Assembly: GCA_011056555.1 (NCBI GenBank)
Contig: DSEQ01000002.1
Span: 19,273-83,272 of the forward strand
From: Candidatus Zixiibacteriota bacterium
GTDB lineage: Bacteria > Zixibacteria > MSB-5A5 > JAABVY01
Direction of reading: 5' to 3'
Length of the DNA stretch: 64,000 nt
The notes under the pieces were generated by a model. That model worked only from the letters and a program-made list of their open reading frames with translations, did not search any database and was not told where the DNA came from. The translations under genes and the position numbers were made by a program. Positions 53,594 to 62,656 of this stretch are shown piece by piece. The stretch's first letter is position 1, and every line of letters starts with the position of its first letter.

Positions 53594-54877
53594 TCATTGC
53601 CTTAACTCGCCCCTGATACGTCCATCGATTATCTCTTTTGGTGTGACATTCTGAATCGTATTAAAGCAGTCTTCTCCGCCATCGCATTCAACCCGGATAT
53701 AGTTGTCGGATAATCCGGTGAGCATTCCCGAATTCCTGGCAAACCGCTTTTCGAATAATACCGGCAAATCCCGTTTCATCTGCGATTCCAGGAATTTATC
53801 CCACTTGCGGTTTCCAAGGCCGGTGAGGATTCGGTTGCGCTCTTTAATAATATGACTGGCAAGCTTTCCATCGAAATTGAAACTTCTGGCCTGGGGATGG
53901 TCAGAGTAGCTGAAGACATGCAGGTAATCGATATTACTATTTTCTACAAATTCCAGGGTTCTCCCAAAATCCTCCTCCCCTTCACCCGGAAATCCGACAA
54001 TGATATCAGCACCGACCATCGAGTTCGCAACTTCTGATTTCAATCTTTCGGTTACAGCTCTGTAACGATCAGTCTTATATGGCCGGTTCATTGAGCGCAG
54101 AATTTTGTCCGAGCCGCTCTGCAGAGGTATGTGAAAATGCGGGCAAATCCGCTTGTTCCGGGCGGAAAGCCAGATCAGTTCATCATCAAATTCATTCACC
54201 TCTACCGAGGAAAGACGAATGCGCTCAATCTCAGTTTCATCAAGAATTCGACTCAGCAATGAAGTTAGATTGTCCCCTTCAAACTGATAGCGGCCGATAT
54301 GCACCCCGGTTAAGATCACCTCTTTATACCGATTGAATGATACCAGCCTGATTTCTTCAATGATTTCCCTGTAATCGCGGGATCTCTCCGCTCCGCGTCC
54401 CAGGGGGATTACACAATAGCTGCATTTCTGGTTGCAGCCGTCCTGTATTTTTATCAAAGCACGGCTGTGTTTGTACAGTGATCTCAGCAGGGGGCTGCCA
54501 TTCTCATACAGGTCCGCATTGATACCTGGATAGATCTGCGATATCATTGAGATGATTTTATCTTTATCATCATTTGACACAACCAGATCGACCTCGGGCA
54601 TCTTATCCAGGAGCTGCGCCTGAATCTGGGCATAACAGCCGGTCATTATGACTATTGCATCAGGGGACATTCTCTTTGCGGCAAACAACTTGCGGCGGGA
54701 ATCGGCGGCCGCTTTCATGGTCACGCTGCAGCTGTTGATTATATAAATATCTGCACTCTCGGCCCAGTCGACCCGTTCGAAACCGAGGTCGATCATCTTC
54801 TGCGCGATCAATTCAGTTTCATACTGGTTGAGCTTACACCCGACTGTATAAAAGGATACTTTCGGCACTTTCCGCAT
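53594..54877 (-). CDS. mtaB: tRNA (N6-threonylcarbamoyladenosine37-C2) methylthiotransferase MtaB
   Basis: Radical-SAM methylthiotransferase producing ms2t6A37 in ANN-decoding tRNAs. 427 residues: UPF0004 domain with TVGCKLNQYETELIAQKM, INSCSVT and MTGCYAQIQ giving the three cluster cysteines, radical-SAM motif QDGCNQKCSYCVIPLGRG (about residue 150), and a C-terminal TRAM-like portion. The CKLNQYE signature is of the MtaB rather than MiaB type. It appears to be a single-gene unit ahead of the sigma-28 block. Confidence 0.93.
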   Translation of the reverse strand: MRKVPKVSFYTVGCKLNQYETELIAQKMIDLGFERVDWAESADIYIINSCSVTMKAAADSRRKLFAAKRMSPDAIVIMTGCYAQIQAQLLDKMPEVDLVVSNDDKDKIISMISQIYPGINADLYENGSPLLRSLYKHSRALIKIQDGCNQKCSYCVIPLGRGAERSRDYREIIEEIRLVSFNRYKEVILTGVHIGRYQFEGDNLTSLLSRILDETEIERIRLSSVEVNEFDDELIWLSARNKRICPHFHIPLQSGSDKILRSMNRPYKTDRYRAVTERLKSEVANSMVGADIIVGFPGEGEEDFGRTLEFVENSNIDYLHVFSYSDHPQARSFNFDGKLASHIIKERNRILTGLGNRKWDKFLESQMKRDLPVLFEKRFARNSGMLTGLSDNYIRVECDGGEDCFNTIQNVTPKEIIDGRIRGELRQ

Positions 54878-54910
54878 GACCTCAATTTAAGTTAAAACGC
54901 AATTTTTTCA

Positions 54911-54942
54911 GAAAAAAAACGGGCGGATATTACCGCCCGTTT
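54911..54942 (-). terminator. intrinsic terminator after rpsA
   Basis: On minus, AACGGGCGG-TAATAT-CCGCCCGTT forms a stem of at least eight pairs with a six-base loop, followed by eight T. It lies 18 bases after the rpsA stop and before mtaB. Confidence 0.92.
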
Positions 54943-54959
54943 GATTTAAAAGGAACAAT

Positions 54960-57167
54960 TTATTCTGAAGGTGGTTTTTCCTCACCCTCCTCAGGTTCCG
55001 CAGATTCGGAAGGCTCCTCCGAAGGCTTCTCCGCTTGCTCCTGAGCCTCCTCAGCAGCGGGAGCCTGCTCAGCAGGCTTTTCCACTTGGTCCTGCGCCTG
55101 CGCTTCAGGTGCGGGAGATTCCGCGGGCTTCTTCTCCTCTTCAGCCCCGGCTTCCGGCTCTTCAGGTTTCGGCTCCGCTTCCTTTTCAGCCTCTTCCGGT
55201 TCGGCCTCTTTTACTTCCTCACCTGCGAACTCATCCATACCCACAGTCTTGGTAGGATGCTTGGCCAGGAACTGCTCCAGCTCATCTCTCTCACGCTTTT
55301 TGTAATAAGCGTCGACCGAGAGCACAATCCTGCGTCCGGGCTGATCGAACTCGATTACCTGCAGCGGCAGTTCATCGCCGATCTGGAAGGCCTCCTCGGG
55401 CTTGGCAAGATCTTCCTTGCCCAGTTGGTTGGTCGGAACGAAACCCTCCACACCACCCGGCAGCTCCACTATCACACCGCGGTCGAGAATGCGCACAACA
55501 GTGCCGAGCACATCAGCCCCAACGGCGTAATTCTTGGAAAGATTCGGCCAGGGATCGTCGAATAGCTGCTTATGGCCGAGAGAGATTCTGCGGTTTTCTT
55601 TATCAATTTTGAGCACGACAACATCAACAACATCGCCCTTCTTCATGATCTCCGAGGGATGCTGGATACGCTTGGTCCAGGACATATCGGAAATATGAAT
55701 CAGGCCGTCGATACCCTCTTCGAGCTCGATGAATGCGCCGAAGGTCGTCAGATTTCTAACCCGGCCCTTAAGCTTCATGCCGACCGGATATTTCTCGTCG
55801 ATTGTCTTCCAGGGATCCTCGACAAGCTGCTTAAGTCCAAGCGAAATCTTCTCGTTTTCTTTATCCACTGAAAGAACTACCGCCTCAATCTTATCGCCCA
55901 CCTGCATTATCTTTGAGGGGTGTTTGATATGTTGAGTCCAGGACATTTCGGATATATGTATGAGCCCTTCAATGCCTTTCTCCAGTTCGATAAATGCGCC
56001 GTAGTCGGTCAGTGAAACGACCAGGCCCTCCACCCGTTTTCCAACCGGGTACTTCTCTTCGATATTTTCCCAGGGATAGGGTGAAAGCTGTTTCAGGCCC
56101 AGCGATATACGGCCCGTTTCCTTATCGAAATCAAGAATCTTAACATTGATAGTCTCACCCAGGGAGACCATCTCCGAGGGATGAGAAATGCGGCCCCATG
56201 ACATATCAGTAATATGCAGGAGACCATCAACTCCACCGAGATCGATGAACACGCCAAAGTCGGTGATGTTCTTGACCACACCTTCCCTGACCTGTCCGGC
56301 CTCGATTTCCGCCAGCAGTTTACTGCGGAGCTCTTCGCGCTCCTGTTCCAGAACCACTCGCCTTGAAACCACGATATTCCTGCGGTTTTTGTTGAGTTTG
56401 ATGATCTTTAGCTCCATCTCCCTGCCCACCAGCTCATCAAAATTGGGCACCTGCCGGAGTGCGACCTGCGACCCGGGAAGGAAGGCATCCACCCCGAATA
56501 GGTCCACTACCAGACCACCCTTTATTCTGCGGCTGACTCGGCCGGGAACCAGTTCGCCGGATTCATAGGATTCGCGGATTCTATCCCAAACCCTCAAGAA
56601 ATCGGCTTTGCGCTTGGAGAGCACCAATTGCCCGTTCTGATCCTCGAATGCGTCCAGATATACCTCGATCTCATCACCGACCGAGATATTCACAGGTTCC
56701 GGAAACTCCTCAATTGCAATTATACCCTCCGATTTGAAGCCGACGTCCACTATAACGTCGTCGCGTGTCACCCCCAATACCTTACCGTTTATGATCTCGC
56801 CCTCTCTCAAATCTGAAAGCGTCTCCTCATACATCTTCATGAGTTCTTCGTACTCAGCGGAATCGTAATCGGAATCATCGAGATCGGTAAGTTTCATCGA
56901 ATCGACTGTCTCGATTTGCTCCTCAACAGGCCTGGCAGGCTTCTGTTCAGCCTTTCTGGCTACACGCTGTCGCCGTTTAGTTTCCTGGGTCTTAACATCC
57001 CCGGCTACTTCGGTTACCAGACGTGATGCGCGCTCCTCAACCTTTGAGCGTTTTTTCTGGGTGGTTGACTTTTGCTTTTTATCCTTCGGACTGGTTTTCT
57101 TTGAAGCCTTCTTACCACCTCCTGTTCGTTTAGCAGTGTTTTTCTTTTTTTCAGCACTTTCTGCCAT
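54960..57167 (-). CDS. rpsA: 30S ribosomal protein S1 with extended basic N-terminus and acidic C-terminus
   Basis: Binds mRNA on the 30S subunit to help initiation. Six S1 domains occupy about residues 95-635; domains 3-5 carry near-identical segments DFGVFIDLGGVDGLLHITDM, DYGAFIELEKGIEGLIHISE and TFGAFIELEEGIDGLIHISD. Unlike the E. coli protein (557 residues), it has a Lys-rich N-terminal arm of about 90 residues and a Glu/Pro/Ala-rich acidic tail of about 95, 735 in total. It ends the scpA-scpB-rluB-cmk-plsC block, though ispH, often present here, is missing. GGAGG lies 12 bases before the ATG, longer than usual. Confidence 0.95.
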   Translation of the reverse strand: MAESAEKKKNTAKRTGGGKKASKKTSPKDKKQKSTTQKKRSKVEERASRLVTEVAGDVKTQETKRRQRVARKAEQKPARPVEEQIETVDSMKLTDLDDSDYDSAEYEELMKMYEETLSDLREGEIINGKVLGVTRDDVIVDVGFKSEGIIAIEEFPEPVNISVGDEIEVYLDAFEDQNGQLVLSKRKADFLRVWDRIRESYESGELVPGRVSRRIKGGLVVDLFGVDAFLPGSQVALRQVPNFDELVGREMELKIIKLNKNRRNIVVSRRVVLEQEREELRSKLLAEIEAGQVREGVVKNITDFGVFIDLGGVDGLLHITDMSWGRISHPSEMVSLGETINVKILDFDKETGRISLGLKQLSPYPWENIEEKYPVGKRVEGLVVSLTDYGAFIELEKGIEGLIHISEMSWTQHIKHPSKIMQVGDKIEAVVLSVDKENEKISLGLKQLVEDPWKTIDEKYPVGMKLKGRVRNLTTFGAFIELEEGIDGLIHISDMSWTKRIQHPSEIMKKGDVVDVVVLKIDKENRRISLGHKQLFDDPWPNLSKNYAVGADVLGTVVRILDRGVIVELPGGVEGFVPTNQLGKEDLAKPEEAFQIGDELPLQVIEFDQPGRRIVLSVDAYYKKRERDELEQFLAKHPTKTVGMDEFAGEEVKEAEPEEAEKEAEPKPEEPEAGAEEEKKPAESPAPEAQAQDQVEKPAEQAPAAEEAQEQAEKPSEEPSESAEPEEGEEKPPSE

Positions 57168-57219
57168 TTTGCGGTAATTCCTCCTTTAAAAATAAGCATT
57201 GCCCTTGAAAGGGTTAGCG

Positions 57220-57249
57220 AGTATATAATCAAAATTTCAGGTTTGTCAA
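57220..57249 (-). promoter_or_regulatory. promoter of rpsA
   Basis: On minus, TTGACA (57249-57244) and TATACT (57225-57220) are 18 bases apart. The leader then contains CCCTTTCAAGGG, a short palindrome that could form a 5' hairpin, and the AAAGGAGG site. Confidence 0.75.
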
Positions 57250-57398
57250 TTGATTTTGCGAAATTAACCTGATATTATCGGTTTTCCAGAACCGTCCTGA
57301 ATGCCCGATTATTCCCGCCCTGAAACAATCGGAAGATAAGATTGAATAATCACCTGATTTACGAATAAAAGAGGAATACATTTGGATATGAACGTCTA

Positions 57399-58016
57399 TC
57401 ATGCGGTTTTCAAAAATTCCTGCAGATTCGCAATTTCGGCCATGATCTTATCAGAGAGGCCGTAAATACGCTCTTTCTCGCTGGCATCGGGCATGAAGCT
57501 GCCGGTATCGATAAGTTCCCCGTAGCAGATTTTTAAATGATTCCGGGAAAAGATCATATGTCTCAATCTATTGGTATTCATCAGGCAAATCGGCAGCACC
57601 GGGACATTATAATCTATCGCCAGCTTGGCCGCCCCCGGACGCGGTTTTGCAAGTATGCCGCTTTTCTGCCGGGTACCCTCCGGAAATACCAGAACTCTTC
57701 CACCCCGTGCCAGTATCTCGCCGGAAATCTTCAATGCCCTGCGGTCAATCATACCCCTCTTCACCGGGAAGGCATTTAGTGCGCTGATCAGTCTTCCAAA
57801 AAGCGGCTTCTCAAAAAGCTCGGCCTTGGCCATAAAGTGAATTTCAAATGGTATCATGCCCCCCAAAAGCGGCGGATCGAATAAGGATATGTGATTGGAT
57901 GCCAAAAGGGCAGGCCCCTCAAAATTCAGATTTTCCTGCCCATAGACCCTCACGCCGTAGAATATTTTGGCGTATATTCGGGCGGCTGCAGAAGAAAATC
58001 TATAGAACAGTTTCAT
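57399..58016 (-). CDS. plsC: 1-acyl-sn-glycerol-3-phosphate acyltransferase
   Basis: Inner-membrane acyltransferase forming phosphatidic acid. 205 residues. The HX4D catalytic motif is in LLASNHISLFDPPLLGG (about residue 40), and the acceptor-binding VFPEGTRQKSG follows. FPVKRGMIDRRAL and the late DYNVPVLPICL match the family. It starts four bases inside the cmk stop. The usual order cmk-plsC-rpsA holds, with an rpsA promoter in the gap. Confidence 0.93.
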   Translation of the reverse strand: MKLFYRFSSAAARIYAKIFYGVRVYGQENLNFEGPALLASNHISLFDPPLLGGMIPFEIHFMAKAELFEKPLFGRLISALNAFPVKRGMIDRRALKISGEILARGGRVLVFPEGTRQKSGILAKPRPGAAKLAIDYNVPVLPICLMNTNRLRHMIFSRNHLKICYGELIDTGSFMPDASEKERIYGLSDKIMAEIANLQEFLKTA

Positions 58017-58693
58017 GCGCGGGTCTTTTCTCTAAAAAGACTGATTATCTTATTAACCTGATCCTCTATGGTGAGTTTGGTGGTATCAACAGCTATTGAA
58101 TCCCGGGTCTGCTGGAGGGGTGAATTCTGGCGCCTGGAATCATATTCATCCCTGGCCCGGATAGCCTTGATTTGCTCCTGCACTGTGGTGATCTTTCCCA
58201 TCCGTTGAAAGTCAATCACCCTCCGCCTGGCTCTCTCTTCGATTGAGGCCAGCAGGTAGATCTTCAATGTTGCATGGGGAAAAACAACGCTTGTGGTATC
58301 GCGCCCTTCCGCAACAATATTATACTTATCACCCATTTCTCTCTGTTTGGCAACCATATGCCGCCTCACCCCGGCATGGGCCGAAACCTCGCTGACAGCG
58401 TCGGTAACCTCGGCCGTTCGAATGTCCGAGGTGATATCCCGGCCATCGGCAAAGACCTTCTGTCCATCCTCATTTTCCCCAAAATCAATCTGTATGGAGG
58501 AAGCAATTTGCTCGAGCGCGCCCGCATCCAAGAGCGGCACTTTTTGTTCCAGGGCAAACAGAGTCACCGCCCGGTACATGGCGCCTGTATCCAGGAAGGT
58601 AAAGCCCAGTATCTTCGCCACCATCCGTGCGGTGGTGGATTTACCTGACCCGGCCGGCCCATCAATAGCGATTATTTTTGTGGAAGAAGACAT
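58013..58693 (-). CDS. cmk: cytidylate kinase
   Basis: Phosphorylates CMP and dCMP. 226 residues; P-loop IAIDGPAGSGKSTTARMVAK at the start, then FLDTGAMYRAVTLFAL, and the CMP-binding insert with AEGRDTTSVVFPHATLKIYL. EQIKAIRARDEYDSRR supplies the LID arginines. Full length. It follows the pseudouridine synthase by 29 bases and overlaps plsC by four. Confidence 0.96.
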   Translation of the reverse strand: MSSSTKIIAIDGPAGSGKSTTARMVAKILGFTFLDTGAMYRAVTLFALEQKVPLLDAGALEQIASSIQIDFGENEDGQKVFADGRDITSDIRTAEVTDAVSEVSAHAGVRRHMVAKQREMGDKYNIVAEGRDTTSVVFPHATLKIYLLASIEERARRRVIDFQRMGKITTVQEQIKAIRARDEYDSRRQNSPLQQTRDSIAVDTTKLTIEDQVNKIISLFREKTRA

Positions 58694-58722
58694 TATTTTG
58701 AAGAGTGAAAGTATTCCGGGAT

Positions 58723-59445
58723 TTAATGCAACCCGACTTTACGCCTTAACTTCAAGACCTCTTTACGATTCAGGTAGCGCCAGCTTCCCGAGCGCATTCC
58801 CTCAACTGAAATATCTGCAAAACGAATTCTCTTCAGACTTTTTACATTGTATCCCATGGCAGCAAAAATTCTCTTGATTTCCCTTTTCTTACCCTCAGTA
58901 AGCTCCATCTGCAGCACTGAGTTGGACTCATTGGCCGAAAGAACCTTGGCCTTCGACCTGGCCAGATAACCATCCTCCAGCTTGACACCTTGTTCAAGCT
59001 TTTCGGTAAGATGGTCCGGAAACAGGCCCTTGATGGTGACAACATATTCTTTCTTGATGTCAAACTTGGGATGTGCCAGGCGGTAGGCCAATTCGCCGTC
59101 ATTGGTCAGCAGCAGTATACCTTCTGTATCGAGATCGAGGCGGCCCACGGGATAGACGCGATCTCTGACGCCTTTAATGAGATCGATTACGGTTGGACGG
59201 TTGTACCTGTCAGCCAGGCTTGAGATGTAGCCCTTGGGTTTGTTCAGCACTACGTAGGATTCTTCGGCGGGGAGACGGACGGTCTCCTCGTCAACACGTA
59301 CCACATCATTGATTTCATCAATAACCAGACCGAGTTTCGTAATCTTTTCGCCATTGACAGTAACTCGTCCCGCCAGGATCATCTCATCCGCCTGCCTTCT
59401 GGAGGCGACGCCGCAGCGAGATAAAAATTTATTCAGCCTCATCAT
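58723..59445 (-). CDS. 23S rRNA pseudouridine synthase (RluB/RsuA family)
   Basis: S4 domain at residues 1-60 (RLNKFLSRCGVASRRQADEMIL), then the RsuA-type catalytic domain with VYPVGRLDLDTEGILLLTNDG containing the catalytic Asp. ATG 59445 is preferred over the track start 59475, because family proteins start at MRLNKFLS; a GGA lies upstream. Length is 240 residues. It overlaps scpB by 17 bases. By genome context (scpB-rluB-cmk) it is RluB-like. Confidence 0.92.
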   Translation of the reverse strand: MMRLNKFLSRCGVASRRQADEMILAGRVTVNGEKITKLGLVIDEINDVVRVDEETVRLPAEESYVVLNKPKGYISSLADRYNRPTVIDLIKGVRDRVYPVGRLDLDTEGILLLTNDGELAYRLAHPKFDIKKEYVVTIKGLFPDHLTEKLEQGVKLEDGYLARSKAKVLSANESNSVLQMELTEGKKREIKRIFAAMGYNVKSLKRIRFADISVEGMRSGSWRYLNRKEVLKLRRKVGLH

Positions 59446-60166
59446 TACGTTCCATGGGAGCCTCCTCACCCTCAATCAGGGACTCCTTATTTTCCTCATC
59501 CTCCTCCGGCGCTTTCATTACAAATTTCAGTCTGGATTTGGGTTCTTTCATATCGCCCCCCTCATCCTCGCTCAAAGTCAATTCCTGCTGAGAGGATTTC
59601 TTCTTTACTTTATATGCTTCGGCAAATTCCTCTATGCGCGGTAGCTCTTTCAGATTTTTCAATCCAAAATATTCAAGAAATTTCTTGGTGGTACCATACA
59701 ATAACGGGTGGCCGACTTTCTCGGCACGGCCGGCAATCGTGACCAGCTTCCTCTCCAAAAGCGTATTCAAGGGACCGTCAACCGCAACCCCGCGGATGTG
59801 TTCTATCTCACCCTTGGTAACAGGCTGTTTGTAAGCGATAACCGCCAGGGTCTCCAGGCTCGCCTGGGTAAGCCTGCGTTCACGCTGGCGCTTCAGAAAT
59901 TTTTCCACCGCCATGGTCATATTGGGCAGAAGGCAGAGCTGATATCCGTCTGCGATCTCACGTATCCGAAATGAGTGTCCGCCCTCGGTATATCTTTCAT
60001 TCAGCGCCTGTATGATCTCATTCACCTGAGCTTTGCTGAGCCTTCCCAGAAAACGGGATATCTTCTTATGGTCCAGCGGCTCCGGGGACGCAAACAGCAG
60101 GGCCTCGGTCAAGTTCATGCGTTCGGTTAGTTCTTCTGTCAATTCTTCAGTCAAATCTTTATTCAT
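59429..60166 (-). CDS. scpB: segregation and condensation protein B
   Basis: Winged-helix partner of SMC-ScpA in chromosome condensation. 245 residues. NLTEALLFASPEPLDHKKIS opens the first domain; TQASLETLAVIAYKQPVTKGEIEHIRGV (about residue 100-125) is the ScpB signature. A tandem LTEELTEELTER precedes the conserved start, which may mean translation begins at Met17. The C-terminal 60 residues are acidic and not conserved. The start overlaps scpA by eight bases. Confidence 0.95.
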   Translation of the reverse strand: MNKDLTEELTEELTERMNLTEALLFASPEPLDHKKISRFLGRLSKAQVNEIIQALNERYTEGGHSFRIREIADGYQLCLLPNMTMAVEKFLKRQRERRLTQASLETLAVIAYKQPVTKGEIEHIRGVAVDGPLNTLLERKLVTIAGRAEKVGHPLLYGTTKKFLEYFGLKNLKELPRIEEFAEAYKVKKKSSQQELTLSEDEGGDMKEPKSRLKFVMKAPEEDEENKESLIEGEEAPMERNDEAE

Positions 60167-60917
60167 TTTTATTCAGGTAGATCCTTATCGGTCCAAAAGG
60201 TATGGCCTGCCTTAAGACCAGACGGTTGAGTTTTATCATTTCCAGGATGGCCAGAAAGGTTACTATCAGAACCAAACGATTGGGGCTGTCGGAATAAAGT
60301 TCCTGAAATGTGGCCTGGCCCCTCTCGCTCAATATCCTTTCGATCACCTCGACCCGTTCCTCGATATTAACATCTTCTGTCCTGACCGTATGGTAGATAT
60401 CATTTTCGAGATTTTCAAGAGCTTCCTTGAAGGCCTTCATCAGGTCGAATATTGTGGCCTCCAGGGTAAATGTCTCCTCCGGGGCAAGATCGAGAAAAGA
60501 ATAATCCTTACGCCTGAGGAACTGCTGCTCGGCGGATTCCTTCTCCCTCAAAACTTCGGAGGCCTGTTTGAATTTTTCGTATTCCAGGAGGGCCATGATC
60601 AACGCTTCACGGGGATCCTCGGATTCATCCTCTTCCGGTTTCGGCAGCAGCATGCGTGATTTAATATTGATCAGGGTCGCGGCCATCAGAATAAACTCAC
60701 CGGCGATATCGAGATTAAGCATCTTCATAATCTCGACATATTCCAGATATTGCCGGGTGATGCGGGCGACAGGGATGTCGTATATATCTATTTCATCTTT
60801 CTTGATGAGATAGAGCAGAAGGTCCAGCGGACCCTCAAATTTTTCCAGCTTTACCTCGTAGGTATCCTCGAATTCGCCCGAATACGGGTTTATTTTCAAT
60901 AGTTCTTCTGCCGTCAC
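60159..60917 (-). CDS. scpA: segregation and condensation protein A
   Basis: Kleisin of the bacterial condensin complex. 252 residues: YEVKLEKFEGPLDLLLYLIKKDEIDIYDIPVARIT near the start is the family signature, with the SMC-binding C-terminal winged helix at the end (VTFLAILEMIKLNRLVLRQ). It overlaps trpS by four bases and scpB by eight, the standard scpAB arrangement. Confidence 0.96.
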   Translation of the reverse strand: MTAEELLKINPYSGEFEDTYEVKLEKFEGPLDLLLYLIKKDEIDIYDIPVARITRQYLEYVEIMKMLNLDIAGEFILMAATLINIKSRMLLPKPEEDESEDPREALIMALLEYEKFKQASEVLREKESAEQQFLRRKDYSFLDLAPEETFTLEATIFDLMKAFKEALENLENDIYHTVRTEDVNIEERVEVIERILSERGQATFQELYSDSPNRLVLIVTFLAILEMIKLNRLVLRQAIPFGPIRIYLNKNE

Positions 60918-61894
60918 TGCATCAACCTCATCGCTTCACGCACCATCTGCATAGTCTCGCCGGCTTTCTCGCCTGCCTTGCGGGCGCCATCCCTGAGAAT
61001 ATCCCAGACTGTATCCGGATTGGCCCGCAGTTCTGCCGCTCTTGCTCGAATCGGCGCCAGGGCTTTATTTATATTTTCGGCCAGGTGTTTTTTGTCCGCC
61101 ACACATCCCAGGGCGCCGGAACGGCAATCCCTGTCTATCTTCTCGATTTCCTCTTTGCTGGAATAGATTTGATGCAGGGTAAAGACCGGGCAGATCTCCG
61201 GACGACCCGGGTCACCCTTTCTCAGCTTCTGGGGATCAGTAAACATCTTCGAAATCTTATTAGCAGTTTCCTCAGGTGTATCTGACAGACAAATATGATT
61301 GCCATAAGACTTACTCATTCGATTACCATCGGTACCCGGCACCGCCGCAAATTTTGTCAACTTATCCTGGGGCTCCGGGAAAACCTCACCATAAAGGCCA
61401 TTAAACCTCCGGGCAATTTCTCGAGTCAATTCGATATGGGGAAGCTGGTCCTTGCCGACCGGCACAAAATTAGCCCGATAGAGTAGAATATCTGCCGCCT
61501 GTAATAGAGGATATCCCAGAAATCCATAGGAGTCCAAACCCAGGCTTTTAGACTTCTCTTTATATGACGGCACCCTTTCCAGCCAGGGAGTCGGCACCAC
61601 CATTGACAAAAGTAGATGCAGTTCGGCATGTTCTTTAACCTGGGACTGCACGAAGATAGCGCATTTTTCCGGATCCAGGCCGGCGGCAACATAATCGACC
61701 GCCATCTGAAAAATCTGGTCTTTCAGCACCTCAGTTTTATCGTACAGGGATGTCAGTGAATGCCAGTCTACAATGCAGCAATACATTTCGTAATCATCCT
61801 GAAGGGAGATCCAGTTTTTTAACGCCCCTTCATAATTTCCGAGATGCAGCGAACCGGTCGGCTGCATTCCGGAGAGAATCACCTGTTGTGCCAT
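60914..61894 (-). CDS. trpS: tryptophan-tRNA ligase
   Basis: Class Ic aminoacyl-tRNA synthetase charging tRNA-Trp. 326 residues. The HIGH-like motif is GMQPTGSLHLGNYEGAL (residue 9-25) and KMSKS appears as GNRMSKSYGNHI (about 192). LPHIELTREIARRFN is also typical. It begins one base after the HNH endonuclease stop and overlaps scpA. Confidence 0.97.
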   Translation of the reverse strand: MAQQVILSGMQPTGSLHLGNYEGALKNWISLQDDYEMYCCIVDWHSLTSLYDKTEVLKDQIFQMAVDYVAAGLDPEKCAIFVQSQVKEHAELHLLLSMVVPTPWLERVPSYKEKSKSLGLDSYGFLGYPLLQAADILLYRANFVPVGKDQLPHIELTREIARRFNGLYGEVFPEPQDKLTKFAAVPGTDGNRMSKSYGNHICLSDTPEETANKISKMFTDPQKLRKGDPGRPEICPVFTLHQIYSSKEEIEKIDRDCRSGALGCVADKKHLAENINKALAPIRARAAELRANPDTVWDILRDGARKAGEKAGETMQMVREAMRLMQ

Positions 61895-62410
61895 CTAATG
61901 AAAATCCTCCATAAACAGATAGGGCTTCCAGCTGTCGTCGGAAATGCCAATAAACCTCTGAATAAACATGAGATGATTGGGCTTTTTGGGCCTTTTGATC
62001 AGGGTCATATTGGCCTGTTCAGGGGTACGGTCGCCCTTGCGGTTGTTGCATTTGGTGCAGGCACACACCAGGTTCTCCCAGGTATCTCTTCCCCCCATGC
62101 GCTTGGGGACGACATGGTCCACAGTCATCGAGCCCTCCGAGCGCCCGCAATACATACACCTGTGTCCATCACGCTTGATAATATTCTTGCGCGAAAGAAA
62201 TATGCGCTTGCGGGGGACCTTGACATAAAAGCCCAGCCTTACAACCGAAGGCACCCGGATCGCAGCGCTGACTGAATGCAGCATATGACCGTCCATAGTC
62301 TCGATCATTTCAACCTTGCCCAAAAGCATCATAACAACCGCCCTCTTAACAGAACAGACAGTCAGGGGCTCATAATTCTGATTTAAGATAAGAACATTCC
62401 TGTTTAACAT
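61895..62410 (-). CDS. HNH endonuclease domain protein
   Basis: 171-residue HNH protein of the type found as a free-standing gene in many bacterial genomes. The HNH core is CMYCGRSEGSMTVDHVVPKRMGG (two Cys, then D-H) followed by NLVCACTKCNNRKGDRTP (N and the second Cys pair). The N-terminus (VLILNQNYEPLTVCSVKRAV) matches the same free-standing group. Not part of a mobile element as far as I can see; abuts trpS. Confidence 0.88.
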   Translation of the reverse strand: MLNRNVLILNQNYEPLTVCSVKRAVVMMLLGKVEMIETMDGHMLHSVSAAIRVPSVVRLGFYVKVPRKRIFLSRKNIIKRDGHRCMYCGRSEGSMTVDHVVPKRMGGRDTWENLVCACTKCNNRKGDRTPEQANMTLIKRPKKPNHLMFIQRFIGISDDSWKPYLFMEDFH

Positions 62411-62656
62411 AGGCTACCGCCATTATGACGTATCAAGAAAGTATAATTTACCGGCCATCTCGCAATAGTCAATAAAAACTTATAAATGAAACGTACAAAA
62501 CCGCCTATATTTTGGGGCTTTTTGCCCATTTTATTCTTGTTGACAAGCCATCCCATCAAGTCCTTTTTACTATTAATCGGATTATTTGCTGCGATTTGAA
62601 ACCTCTCTCCATAATAATCGTCTAAGGAGAGACATCTTATATGCCAGGAGGGAGAT

